This document shows positions 33,905 through 45,199 of a stretch of DNA of 64,000 bases, in pieces (the first letter of the stretch is position 1; the number at the start of each line of letters is the position of its first letter). The notes below the pieces were generated by a model. That model had not been told where the DNA came from and did not search any database. It saw only the letters and a list, made by a program, of their open reading frames with translations. Source of the stretch: Acanthosepion lycidas (Eukaryota > Mollusca > Cephalopoda > Sepiida > Sepiidae); contig OZ010571.1 in NCBI GenBank assembly GCA_963932145.1, positions 108,285,496-108,349,495 of the forward strand, in the 5' to 3' direction. Both the position numbers and the translations under genes were made by a program.

Positions 33905-34885
33905 AAAATCTTTCTTTCCCTCAGTTCGCTGCTAAAATACTGGATAAAGGATTCTATCATGCAACAATTCAGAAAGACTGAAAATAGTATATTATTAGTA
34001 ATAGCAATAGTTGCTATTTCTGCTATTGCTGCTAATGTTTTTACCAATAATACTAATACTCTTTCCATTTGACAGTTTTTTTTTTCTTGATTTCTAGCGA
34101 CCCGGTAAGACATTAATGAGGTTCAGTACAGTGATTAATAGGATTAGGTCTTTATCAAATTGAAGTTCAAGGAATTCATCTGATAAAATTTATACTATGT
34201 CGCAATTTTCCAAATAATTTTTCAGTATCGGAATATTAATCAGTTATGCCAGCAAAAACATGAACAGCTTTTAAATGCGTTAAGAAAAATTCCATAAATA
34301 TTTTTGGAAAAAGAGGGAAAAAAGTGAGTGACTACCAGACGTTTATGTTGATCGCAATTTTAAAGAACAGATTGATAATAAATCTGATTTGCTTGCAATA
34401 AATGAATTATGAAATCAATGATTTCATCAAACGCTATAAAATCAAAGGTTCTGGAATTTTCAGTCTGAATTTAGATCTATTAAATATTCCTCAAAATTTT
34501 TTTTATTGTTTATTTGTCTATAATTGACAATAATAACAATGTCAGTCATATGAAATAACATTTAAAATACCTTTTTATTCGCTGATATCTACACAAAGAA
34601 AATGCTTTCACATGAGATTAAAGAGAAATCAAATCCATTTTTAAATGTATCGAATTGTATCATTAAATTAATGGATCATTAAGCTTTGAAATGAATTGAT
34701 TTTATTTTCTCTGTAATTCTCCGCAAAAATGTAATTATTAAAAGCAAATTAATTAAGATATTAGAATTATCTAAGACAAAATCGTCAATAGAGTTTATGT
34801 ATTATACAAAATAATTCGGAATGTTGAATGTTTTCTGAAAGGTGAATAATTATTTACCCTAATATATTGATCTTTATTTTTTTCC
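33905..34885. other. No recognisable gene or element
   Basis: AT-rich, no supported motif. Confidence 0.45.
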
Positions 34886-34889
34886 TTCT

Positions 34890-35965
34890 TCACACAATAC
34901 TTTACTTTTTTTCACGGTAAGGTTTACAAGACTTGGTGGGGCTGACTCTGGGGAGAGGATTACGTTAAGCGGTAGTATATATAGGGTTAACTCCATACTT
35001 GAACAGGTTGTAGCGATCGAGAGTATATACCATAGAGCATGTTCGCTGAAAAAGCTGTTTGACTGGGACTTATTTCTCACCGATGAAATACGGAAGGAAT
35101 GTGGGTGGTTTGCTATTAGGTTGGTGCAAAAAATAATGTCGTTTTCTCACATATGTTACTATGTGAGAAAACGACATTATTTTTGCACCAACCTTATACA
35201 ATGTAAGTGGCGTGGCGCGTCCTTGCGGTGAAGCTTAGAGATCTGGCGGAACCATGGAATGTGGTTCGTCCGAGTACTTCCCATACTAGTAGCGATAGAA
35301 CGGTGAGAGACTTGTCACATTCCGCCTGTCAGAGAGAGAGAGAAGTTAGATTGTGGAAAATAACTATTCTCTAACAAGGACTCAGGGACGCTTTTGAACT
35401 CTATCAAAACTGGGAAGTGAGGTTGGGATAGCTCCCAAATAAATATGGCAACAGTAATTCATTTTCGACCTAAATTTTGCTCTTATAGAGGATATCATAT
35501 TGGACGGGTACTATGAAAGAGTTCCACTCGAAGCCGGGTGTAGGTTTGAAGCCTAATAATAGTCTTTCAAGAGAGAGGACATCCGTTCAGCGTGACTGGC
35601 GGTAGTTCAATGTCTGATCAGCGGTGATGAAATGTAACTAGTTTGATTTTCGAGGCATTTAATGTAACCATCCAGTTTTTTTTTCCCACTGTGAAGTTAG
35701 TGTTAGCTCGGAAGAGAGGTCAGCTAGCAATCTGTAAGAGTTTTAGTATATCGTCGTATCATCGTCAGAGTTGTTTACAAATGATATGAGTATATTCTTA
35801 GGCAGATCATTTATGTAAATCAAAGAGATGCTTCTATGCATTGTTCCAAAATATGTTCTTTGTTTAGGAGATTTATTAACTTCTTTATTTAGTTTGCTCA
35901 GTTTCTTTATATTGGTTGTGTCACATTATTAGACATTATTTTCAACAGAATCAATTTGAAAGATT
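34890..35965 (-). pseudogene. Jockey-like LINE reverse-transcriptase fragment with a MITE inside
   Basis: Minus strand: SLIYINDLPKNILISFVNNS then DDDTTIY in place of the YADD-type core, RLLADLSSELTLTSQWEKK, and farther on PPTFLPYFIGEK. It is the same family as 815-1405 and 36660-37060. Stops and frameshifts are frequent. The MITE at 35116-35196 splits its C-terminal part, so the MITE arrived later. Confidence 0.75.
35116..35196. mobile_element. Palindromic mariner MITE, subfamily 1 (81 bp)
   Basis: Opposite orientation to 28872 and 33568, judged by its centre (CATATGTTACTATG). One extra A in the left arm and ACCTTA at the right end; TA flanks present. Confidence 0.94.
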
Positions 35966-36256
35966 ATTTGATTATGTAAACACTGTTCCAAAATAAATGT
36001 CCGAAAACAATTATTCGAAATGTAAATTCTTTGAATGAAAATTTTCCCAATACGCATATTTTAGAAACCGAGGTAGCTATGACTATTAGCACTATGTCTA
36101 TGTGTGCAATGTTTTTGTTACGTTCATTTTATTCATGCTGATTAAAGACCCGCTTAAAAAGAAATACATTTTGTTAATGAAATTAATATGAAAATAATGA
36201 AAGTAAAAGTTTGCTTTAGGTTGAATTATTATCAAGGTAAAAACTGGTCACAGCTA

Positions 36257-36358
36257 TTAGGCTGGTACAACAATAATGACGTACTAATGTCGTTTTTTGA
36301 CGTTCAAAAATACGTCAAAAAACGACCTTATTACGTCATTATTTTTGCATCAACCCAA
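36257..36358. mobile_element. Palindromic mariner MITE, subfamily 2 (102 bp)
   Basis: Shares the GACGTA..CGTTTTTTGACGT inner block with 9460-9560. Several arm differences (GGCTGGTACAACAAT against ATTTTTGCATCAACCC); TA flanks. Confidence 0.92.
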
Positions 36359-36503
36359 TATAATGATATATTCCAGTGAACAGGTGAACAAATAAATTCT
36401 TCTAGCTTCTTTTTGAAATGGGGCAAATGTGAAGGTGGATGCGGCAAGAGAATACGTACACCGCTTTCTAGAAGAGGTAGTAAGTAAGTAATCAAATGAA
36501 GTA

Positions 36504-37077
36504 TAGGGTGGTCTGAAAATTCTTGTCAACCCTACATAATAATATTTTCTATTTCAGATGGCCGACACGAGTACCTACAGACCTTCTCGGTGTGAGACAG
36601 CGTCAATAAAAGTGATTATTCTGAATGTAGTACATGTGTTTTGCATTAGTGTATTACTTGTTCTTCTATTGTTCTCATTACTTCAGCAAGACTGGCGGTA
36701 GTTCAGGGTCTAATCGGCGGTAATGGAATGTAACTAGTTTGGTTTTCGAGGCACTGAATGTAACCAGCTAGTTTTTTTTCTCACTGTGCTAGATCGGAAG
36801 AAAGGTCAGCTGGCTATCTGTAAGAGATTTAGTGTTGTGCCCGTATATCGTCGTATCATCATCATAGATGTTTGATCTGAGTATATGTTTAGGCAGATAA
36901 TTTATGTAAATCAGAAAGAGGGTTTTATGCTTTCCTCCAAAATATGTTCTTTGGTCAGGAGACTTATTAACGTCTTATTTAGTTATTTTGCTCAGTTTCC
37001 TTATATTTGCTGTGTCACATCATAAGACATTATTTTCAACAGAATCAATTTGAAAGATTGAATTTCGGACCGCCCTG
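36504..37077. mobile_element. TIR element carrying a LINE fragment
   Basis: Left end TAGGGTGGTCTGAAAATTC and right end GAATTTCGGACCGCCCTG are inverted repeats with few differences, each flanked by TA. Tc1/mariner-like ends of the GGGTGGTCNGAAA kind are well known. The interior from about 36660 is the jockey-like LINE fragment, whose similarity to 34890-35965 runs up to about base 37060, next to the right end. Confidence 0.6.
36660..37060 (-). pseudogene. Jockey-like LINE fragment (RT core)
   Basis: Minus: TLFLIYIN(D/Y)LPKHILRSN and DDDTTIYGHNTKSLTDSQL. Shares long stretches with 35590-35965, including CAACAGAATCAATTTGAAAG. Lacks both ends of the LINE. Confidence 0.7.
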
Positions 37078-37084
37078 TAGAAGT

Positions 37085-38200
37085 GAGTCTTGCTCAAGTT
37101 GGAGAAAAGAAAAAAGACACGTTTAAAGATTAAGCTATGACGAGAAAGAATGAAATTTGAATGAAAAACGAATAAAGGCTTCGATAAGTTAAAAGTTTGA
37201 TGAAAAATGGAATAAATAGTAAAAAAAAATATTAAAAGCAAGGCGCTAAAATGAACCTGATAAGATGAAAGAAGAAATCATATAACAAGTAAGATATACG
37301 AGAGAAAAATAAGGCATATAAAAAGAGATGCGTAAAACAACAAAGGGAAGTAACTATAAAAATTTATATTAACAAATTAGATTTTTAAAAATTAAGAAAC
37401 TCGAGGAAAGACATATTTACAAGTCACGAAATGAAAGAAGTTCATGTAACAGTGATTGGGGGCGGGGAATACTCACCTATTCATATATTTTATTCTTTTC
37501 TTAATTTCGTTTTATTTTCATTTAGATCGGTTATTTTTTCTATGTTGTTCGGTTTACGCAAGTTTGTAGTCACACAATTCATGATTTATTTACATGACTA
37601 TTAAAAAGCTTTCATTTATTTCTTTTTGTTGTCAGATTTAAAAATCATATTTTGTACTTATGATATTTTTTTTCCAAAAAAGCAGCATCTTAATGCATTT
37701 TGAAAGCAATACAAATGTTATTCAGTCAACTAAAAGCAACGTTTGTTCTCTCTCAGTTTCTTCGAAGAGAAAATAAAAGAAAACAGACGAGACGTTTATT
37801 TAAAATCGACAAAGATTGAAAACCCGTTCGCATGCCGCAGCAATAACGCAATAAGCTTCATCATAATTTTCCCCTTCCAAATATAATCGTTATTTTTTCT
37901 TTTCTTTTTTGGTATTTTTTATGCAAAACGAGTGGAAGTGGAGAGAGATTAAGGTCCAGAAATGTGACATCACATAAATAAACAAAAGAAAATACATTTA
38001 ATAAAAGAACGAAGAAAAAAAAGTTGAAAGTTTACATGTAGTAATTTTAAAAATGGATATTTTTTTCTTCAGAAAATTTCATTTTGACTCTGGAAAAAAA
38101 TTAAAATTCAGTTTTCATGAATATAAAATTTATATAAATTTGAATGTGAGTGCGTAATCAAAATGGGTATCTATCATAACATCGATATTCAATTTAAAGG
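37085..38200. other. No recognisable gene or element
   Basis: A purine-biased first third, then AT-rich sequence. Nothing assigned. Confidence 0.45.
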
Positions 38201-38205
38201 AACAC

Positions 38206-38206
38206 G

Positions 38207-38252
<46 letters not shown>
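38206..38252. repeat. (TATC)n microsatellite
   Basis: About 11 TATC units. Confidence 0.97.
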
Positions 38253-38576
38253 CGTTGGCTCTGAATATCGATCTTGATTATGAATGACATTAAATAATTG
38301 CAGTACAATTAACCGCCTATTAAAAATGAAAAACTATTTTGAATTGTCTCAAAAAGGCTTACATATATCAAGACCAATAACAATAATAAGTAAAAAAGGC
38401 GATGTTCGGTAAATTTTGAAATATTTCCTAACCTGACTTCACTCGACATTAACACTAATACATGACTAGCCACCTTCTTTGGGGCAACCATTGTGAATAG
38501 TTCTTAAACAGGCATGTGGGAAAATTCAAAATTTGCTCCACAATATGATGTCATAATATACGGGTGGATTCACGCA

Positions 38577-38577
38577 A

Positions 38578-38650
<73 letters not shown>
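38577..38650. repeat. (CA)n(TA)n microsatellite
   Basis: CA units followed by about 50 bases of TA. Confidence 0.97.
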
Positions 38651-38651
<1 letters not shown>

Positions 38652-38853
38652 GGACGTGGTTAATTTTCTCCATCGTCTGACAGGTGCTTACCAGCAAAAT
38701 ATTGATTTAAAGACTTCAACGAATTAAATGCATTTACAAGTGACAAGGAAGATTATTTTAAAAAAATAATAATATTTGCGCAAAAATAAATGCATTTTTT
38801 CGTCATAAAGCTTCAGATTTAGCAAGGTATATATATATATATATATGACACAC

Positions 38854-39254
38854 ACGTTATTTTTATAGATAGAAATATTTAAGTAAATACTATGTTTATA
38901 AAAAACAGTATTAACATTTATCAGCTTGAATGACCGACAAATTTCATAAAAGATGTGTCCTCCGACAGGAATCGAACCTGTATCCTACAGGGAACCGTCA
39001 TATAGCCTGACAGAGGAAGCGTCTGCTTGGCAAATTCGAATTGTAACTTTTAAACTACAAATCTGCGAACCAGACACTTCATCTGTAGCTAAATGTATGG
39101 CTATATGACATTTCCCTGTAGGATACAGGTTCGATTCATGTCGGAGGAAACATATTTCTGTGAAACTTCTCGGACATTCAGGCCGATAAATTTTGTTAAT
39201 ACTGTTGGTTATAAATAAAGCATTTACTTAAATATTTGTATCTATAAAATAACG
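38854..39254. mobile_element. Two tRNA-headed SINEs in head-to-head orientation
   Basis: The left half (minus) holds TCCGACAGGAATCGAACCTG, the exact complement of a T arm with B box GGTTCGATTCC. The right half (plus) holds ACAGGTTCGATTCATGTCGG. Their bodies pair outward to TTATTTTTATAGATA and TATCTATAAAATAA. The unit is an imperfect inverted repeat with arms of about 160 bases and about 70 bases between. Both heads look tRNA-like (TGTAGCTAAATGTATGGC as A-box region in the right copy) but neither is a complete tRNA. Confidence 0.75.
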
Positions 39255-39304
39255 TATAAACAATAAGTACATTAAAATAATGGTCTGATTCAGTTCATTT
39301 AATA

Positions 39305-39308
<4 letters not shown>

Positions 39309-39360
<52 letters not shown>
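39309..39360. repeat. (TA)n microsatellite
   Basis: About 52 bases of TA units. Confidence 0.97.
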
Positions 39361-39362
<2 letters not shown>

Positions 39363-39536
39363 GAGGTGTTTGTGATTCCGTCTTAAACAATTATTTGAGA
39401 CTGTTTCAATAATCACTAACAACTGAGGGTTGTCAGTAGACTTGATTGCATTGACTACACCCAGCGACAAAATTTGAAACTGTCCAAGGTGACGTCATGT
39501 ATAATGGTTAAAGCGACGGAAATGCATTTATCAATT

Positions 39537-39604
39537 ATTGTATGTATGTATGTATGTATGTATGTATGTATGTATGTATGTATGTATGTATGTATGTATG
39601 TATG
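39537..39604. repeat. (TATG)n microsatellite
   Basis: About 17 TATG units. Confidence 0.97.
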
Positions 39605-39605
39605 G

Positions 39606-40000
39606 ACTCTAAAGCTAGTGGCTTGTGGTTAAAAAGTTCGCCTTCCGGCCTTGGCATCCGAGTTCGAATCTCACGATGATCGATTTATCAGAAAGTTGAT
39701 TCTTGTTGCTATTGGCATGTGAATTCGATCCCAGCGTTTGGTAGCTTTGAAAATACCATGGCTAGCCGAAAACTGAAATTGCGTAGACGGAACTTTTCCG
39801 AAGCTGTCGATGGTAGCATTCTTCAAAATTTATTGATCACGTCAGATTATACGCTCTCTCCCAGAATACTGTAAGGTCTCTTCAGCATAGTTACATTATA
39901 AACCAAAGGTGGGCTCAATGGGGATTGAATCAACACAAATGTTCCTGAGCGGGAGTCTACCTATCAGGTACTGGCTAGCCGATTTAAACGAGTAGCCAGC
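39606..40000 (+). mobile_element. tRNA-headed SINE, separate family
   Basis: AGTGGCTTGTGGTTAAAA fits an A box and GAGTTCGAATCTC a B box at the right spacing, followed by a body of about 300 bases without coding motifs. The end (GTACTGGCTAGCC..GAGTAGCCAGCC) contains a small inverted repeat. The head follows the TATG array directly. Confidence 0.55.
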
Positions 40001-40239
40001 CACTATTTATGTATGTTTTTATATGTGTCATGTACGCGTATTAAATAGGTTATTCGTACATATAGTATTTGTAATTTTTTTCTACTATCTTGTACTTTTT
40101 ATGATTTTTATGGCAACATATACACAAAAACCTAGATGATGGCTCGGTACTATTTTATCTGATTTCTACATAACGTGTTCAATAATTTCTCAAGGCAGGT
40201 TCGATATAATAATGACATTATTTTTTTTTAAATCCGAAA

Positions 40240-41145
40240 ACGATATAATAAATGTTGACGCAAGCTTTCAGAATAACTACCTTCTACATTATTTTTATGA
40301 ACTTAATATTGATTAGAGAATCTACTTTCTCGAAACTTTACTTGAATCCAACCCTCATAATATCACTACTTTTATAACATTACTAATCGCGAGCATTATT
40401 TCTTGCCTTCACAGCTACAAGTACGAACATCCTCACAGACATAAAATAGCAGTTATAAAAACATGATTAACCTTACCAAAATCACCTCTTCTTATATTAT
40501 TTCGTAAGGATCTTAGCAGCATTAAAGAAACAATTAGCAACCATAACTTAATTAACAATATCGTCGACGACCATATGAAATTGGTCTAAACGAATTTTGT
40601 ATAACATAACACAAGAAATCACCCGGGTATACACAAAATAAACGCATAATTAATTTATTCTAATCTAAGCAAACGCAGGATGAAAAAAATGATTAGATAT
40701 ATAATTCGCCTGTATATGTCACTAAACGGTCCCGACAAATAATTTCGATTTATTATTTAATATAAAGTGTTCTAAATAACTAATCAAATTATTACCAATA
40801 ACTCAGAACCCCCAAAATCTATCTTATAACAAAAATGCTGTTGTTTATGAATTGTCATACCGACTGGGAGATTGCATCTCCTTTTTTAATAATAAAAAAA
40901 CAGCATTAAATTCTTACATCGGCCACACATGCAGCACGCTTTCTCATAGGTTGATCTGTCAATTGCTGAAAAAGGCAAACCATACATCGATCACCGATTC
41001 ACATGCGGCACAAAATATCAACATAAGACTAATATTATACAGCACCCACTGCAACGAAAGACCCAAATTAGAGAAACTGTTATTTTATAAAAGAAATAAA
41101 CCATTTAAAAAAAAATCTCTGTTAGCACAAGAGACAGCATCTTAA
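40240..41145 (+). pseudogene. Penelope-like element, C-terminal part with GIY-YIG domain
   Basis: The last block reads NAVVYELSYRLGD.. then SYIGHTCSTLSHRL with YIG intact, then KANHTSITDSHAAQNINI, fitting a GIY-YIG endonuclease domain with its downstream Arg and His. Upstream frames give HNLINNIVDDHMK and IIRLYMSLNGPDK, consistent with the linker between RT and endonuclease. The RT core was not found. Stops break the upstream part; the terminal block is open for about 97 codons. Confidence 0.6.
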
Positions 41146-41417
41146 AGAGTGGATAACATTTCTAATATGCGTACAAATCAATTATAATAGGTATAAATGC
41201 TTGAAACATGTTTTCCGATGAGGACTCCCTCTATATAACCCCGTTGGACAGATTCAAACTTCAACCCTTTATAATTGACCGGAGGTCTACCACTACCACT
41301 GACAACACTGAATTCTTATTAATAACAGCAAAGTTTGTAAGTCTTGGGAGAAAATTAAGAAAAAATGAAATTTGGACATGTTATCGACTGTTTTAGTACC
41401 TATATAAAGTGGTTTGT

Positions 41418-41419
<2 letters not shown>

Positions 41420-41463
<44 letters not shown>

Positions 41464-41480
41464 TTTCTCTATGTATCTGT

Positions 41481-41563
<83 letters not shown>
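41420..41563. repeat. (TA)n, (CT)n and (TA)n arrays
   Basis: Two TA arrays on either side of a CT array (about 41482-41511). Confidence 0.96.
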
Positions 41564-41571
<8 letters not shown>

Positions 41572-41849
41572 AGTTCAAAATGTTTTTCACGCGACCCCTG
41601 GTAATTTTTAAAAATTGATCCAAGTAGTTTTTTTGTACTTTTAGTACGAGAAAATTATTATTCATGGTTGATTTTTTTTTTTTTGGGGGGTGGGTAAATT
41701 TTGTTATGAATCTTTGGAAAAATCATTACTTTGCTATGTTTCGCCAGTGATTTAGCTTGAGCAAAAAGAAAAATAATTTTCGATACCATCGAACAACCAA
41801 CAGGTGAAACAGGTCAACATTTCTTGTTTTATATTTCCTGTTCAATCGG

Positions 41850-41851
<2 letters not shown>

Positions 41852-41898
<47 letters not shown>
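41852..41898. repeat. (TA)n microsatellite
   Basis: About 47 bases of TA units. Confidence 0.97.
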
Positions 41899-41900
<2 letters not shown>

Positions 41901-41904
41901 AGTA

Positions 41905-42900
41905 ACTTAATTCGTTTTTAAAATTTGATGAAATGTTTATTTTTATTTTTAATTACTATATGTTTTTTTTTCATTATTCATTTTGAATGTTATTTATAAA
42001 ATAGATTTATTTCTAAAAAAATGTCTGTCATCTGACTTTTAACCTAATTAACTAAACTGAATCCTTCGATTTTAGGCATCATTTAAAATAAATACATATA
42101 AATAGTACGTTTCAATATTCATGAATATAAACTGACTATCTAACACTATCTTTGGGTTTGGGAGTAAGCCATTTTCTTTCGAATTTTGGCTCGGGACATT
42201 TTGGTTTTTATGCCAAGATAATTATTCAGATTAGAAATTCAGGGAGATTTTAGATTTTTTTTCTCTTCTTTATCGCCTACATACAGCGGATTATCTCTAA
42301 ATTTGTATTGATAGTTTTTTTTATTAAATTGGTTGCGAATGTCCCATCGTATTAAGGGGTTGACTTGACGTTTAAAGGAAAATGAGATTAACTTTTTTTA
42401 TTTTGTATGTTTTCTTTTGACAATTTGCGTTGTAGGCTTCAATCCGACCGAAATATTTAATCATTTACTTGATTGTATTAACTTTCAGCTTGTCTGTCTC
42501 ATCAGATTCCTTTTAACAATGTTGGGGATTTGCAAGATAAAGTAAGAGAAAATAAACAATACGTTTGAGATGTTATATATGAATTTGTGAAAAGTCATTG
42601 TTTTCAAATTGTTTATAAAATGTAATACATTATTACAGAATTTACAACATTTCTTGCTTCAACTCGGGATGGTTACGGATCTTGTAATGTTTCGGGAACA
42701 AGAATCCACTGTTTTATGTTTTTAAATGGACTCATTCTTCAAATAAAGGTCATTTTAACAAATCATTCTTAGCACAATTTTAGAAATATCGCTGTCGTTG
42801 ACGGAACTCGCTGCCAAGTATTGGGGTGATCACAGACATTTTTCTGTGTGAGATGAGACCTATGTTAGATCTGAATCGACGTCCGCAGACACCACATGGT
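41905..42900. other. No recognisable gene or element
   Basis: AT-rich sequence without supported motifs. Confidence 0.45.
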
Positions 42901-42904
42901 AGGG

Positions 42905-43225
42905 TAGGAGGATTCAAGGGATGGGGTACTCTGGCTTTTCTTTGGGCTCTCTTTCTATTTTCTCTTCTGGAGTTTTCGAAAGATATTTATTCGTGGACTG
43001 CCCTTCTTCAATTGGTGTTTTTGCGGCGTACGTCTCCCAATTGACCGGATCGATTCCAGCACGGTGTTTTTGAGCTAATGTTTGAATTGACAATGTGGGG
43101 CTCCACATGGTCTCTTGCCAGATGCGAGGTCCGATAAGAGAGTAGGCGGACGTCTGCAAGGTATCCGGCCCATCGAAATCGGTGGCGAGTCATGATGGTT
43201 TTTCAGTTTTTTTTTGGAGAACTTC
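42905..43225 (-). pseudogene. LINE C-terminal fragment (another family)
   Basis: Minus strand: SGKRPCGAPHCQFKH, then in a second frame HRAGIDPVNWETYAAKTP. This pair (GKR..G.P..RF and W..LA.DR) is the usual end of many animal non-LTR RT open frames. One frameshift lies between the blocks. GC content is higher than around it. Confidence 0.65.
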
Positions 43226-43504
43226 GTTGTTCGTGATCCGAGCCCGCACATATTTGGAGATATTAGTGTATGAATAATATCGGTTTTCACAAAACATATA
43301 CGGGAAATGAAATGGGCAAACCGAATTCAAATTTTGCTCTGATTTCAGAAAACTAATTCGCTCTGCGATCTGTGTGTAGTGAGTTTATACCAGACAAACG
43401 ACATCAGACATAGATGATTCACTGTAGTGTACATATATAGTAGCATCATCAGCTGACAAAAAATATGTTTTCAAAAAGAAACCTTCTACTCCAGCCAATC
43501 AGTA

Positions 43505-44155
43505 ACTTAAGATGATCATCAGTAAAATGATCAGCCCGAAATACCATTTGAATGTTGGGAACTCTAGAATCAAGCAGACGCGGGAGTTTAAATATCTGGG
43601 AAGTCTTCTGACAGAGGACGGTAAATGCGACACTGAGATCCGTAGACGTATTGGTTTGGCTAAGGATGCATTCCAAAAGCAAGACAGGAGGATTTATTTG
43701 GTAACGAAGAAAAGAATACTGAGCTGTTACGTGACATCTGTCCTTCTTTACGACAGCGAATAGTGGACGATTTCCTCAAAGATAAAGAAGAGACTCGAGG
43801 CGATGGAGATGTGATTATTCTACAGAAGGATGCTAAGGATATCATGAACTGAGCGTGTGAGCAACGATGAGGTTTTAGAGAGGATGAAAACAAAGAGGAT
43901 GATTATACTTAACATCAGGAATAGGCAGCTGAAGTTCCATGTGACACATAAAGAGGAAGGAGTGCTTGGAGAATCTGATACTCACGGGTGGAACAGAGGG
44001 AAAGAGAAACAAAGGAAAATAACGAAAGTGGATGACAGAACGTGATCTGGGGGTGGTGGCAGATGGAAGGATCTTGTTGAGAGCTACAAGGAATAGAGGA
44101 AGGTGGAGAGCCATGATCGCCTAAGTTCTAAAAGGAAACGGCACATAGAAAGAAA
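43505..44155 (+). pseudogene. LINE family RT-A, copy F
   Basis: MIISKMISPKYHLNVGNSRI, KYLGSLLTEDGKCDTEIRRR, DAFQKQDRRIYLVTKKRILS, CYVTSVLLYDSE, then WTISSKIKKRLEAMEM-like and ILNIRNRQLKFHV blocks in shifted frames. The most intact 3' copy, but truncated before the YADD core. Stop after YDSE and several frameshifts. Confidence 0.85.
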
Positions 44156-44299
44156 GAAACATTTTGACTTGGGCACTGATATTTGTAAGGTGTACGTTTT
44201 CCATTTTGGCTTTTCTTTTATTGAATAATTATTTAAGAGAATTTCCCGCTTTTGTGTTTTTGCTTTCTCTGTATATTTTTCTCTGAAATTACTTTTAGT

Positions 44300-44465
44300 G
44301 ATTGATTGATTCGTTTTCTTCTGTTTATCAACCTTTTACAGGTTATTTAAAGCAAGATAATATTTTTAGATTGCAAGATTTTTTTTATGAAATATTAATG
44401 ATTTTGTTGATGCAATTCTTACTTTTATTAACCCATAGCTGGAGAGAAATGGAAGGATATTCATC
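44300..44465 (-). mobile_element. SINE 3' body/tail fragment
   Basis: On the minus strand CAGCTATGGGTTAATAAAAG and AACCTGTAAAAGGTTGATAA match the body and tail of the SINEs at 24060, 60106 and 61439, including the AATCAATCAATC end. No head (5S or tRNA) is attached. Confidence 0.55.
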
Positions 44466-44554
44466 GAAAATTTGACTGTTGTTGCCAAAGTTCCCACTCA
44501 CTATAGATCTGAAATGTTATTTTGATAATGCGCCATGGTTTCAGCGATTAGCTG

Positions 44555-44718
44555 CATCTAACGAATTATACAATGTCGTTATTCAAAATCTCGAATCACG
44601 TAAAGCCAGGTACTAATATAAGAGCCCTATCTAACTAATTGTACACAGTCGTTATTCAAATGATTGAACCTTGTAAAGCCAAGTACTAATTCAATAACCC
44701 CATCTAACGAATTATTCT
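44555..44718. repeat. Minisatellite, about 73-base unit
   Basis: Units begin ATCTAACGAATT or ATCTAACTAATT near 44556, 44630 and 44702 and include GTCGTTATTCAAA and GTAAAGCCAAGTACTAAT. Two full copies and a partial third. Confidence 0.85.
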
Positions 44719-44811
44719 TATATATCTTTATAATATGCAGCCCTTGCTTCATCCACATCCGCTCTTAAGAAATCTACTCGTCTGAACATAGGATATTTGA
44801 TAAGTACGCCG

Positions 44812-45190
44812 TCTTGGGTATGACGATAAACTACATCCGGCAGCAAGGCCTCCCATTGGGAGATGTTGAGCAGCTTGCTGTTGTTACCAGGTCCAGCCTG
44901 AGCTGGGATGGAAGCACTTGTTTAGGTCCCAGCTATGGGAAAATAGTTAACATCCAAACTAGGGTGAAAAGTCTATTAAATTATAAAGGTTTTGATATTA
45001 AAAATACCAGCCATATATTTTCATAGGAAACAAATTTCCAACTATATGTCTTTGTAAAAAAAAAATAAAATAAAACATGAAAAAAATTAACAGTATTACA
45101 TTAAAATAAATTACCAACGCCCCTAATAAAATTAAAATTCTGCATTAAATGACCCATAAAGAGTTGACATGCTGCTAAACAAAGAAATAA
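44812..45190. repeat. Dispersed repeat, copy 1
   Basis: Shares with 50985-51410 the blocks TGACGATAAACTACATC, GGCAGCAAGGCC, GGTCCCAGCTATGGG and the later GCATTAAATGACCC. Not recognised; likely a transposon fragment or SINE body. Confidence 0.65.
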
Positions 45191-45199
45191 ATAAGATAT

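Noticed and set aside
36188..36379. 63-codon plus frame
   Set aside because: More than half of it is translated palindromic MITE sequence.
38950..39020. Functional tRNA gene (perfect T arm with GGTTCGATTCC)
   Set aside because: Only the T arm is intact; A box and acceptor stem do not complete a cloverleaf, and an inverted second copy lies beside it.
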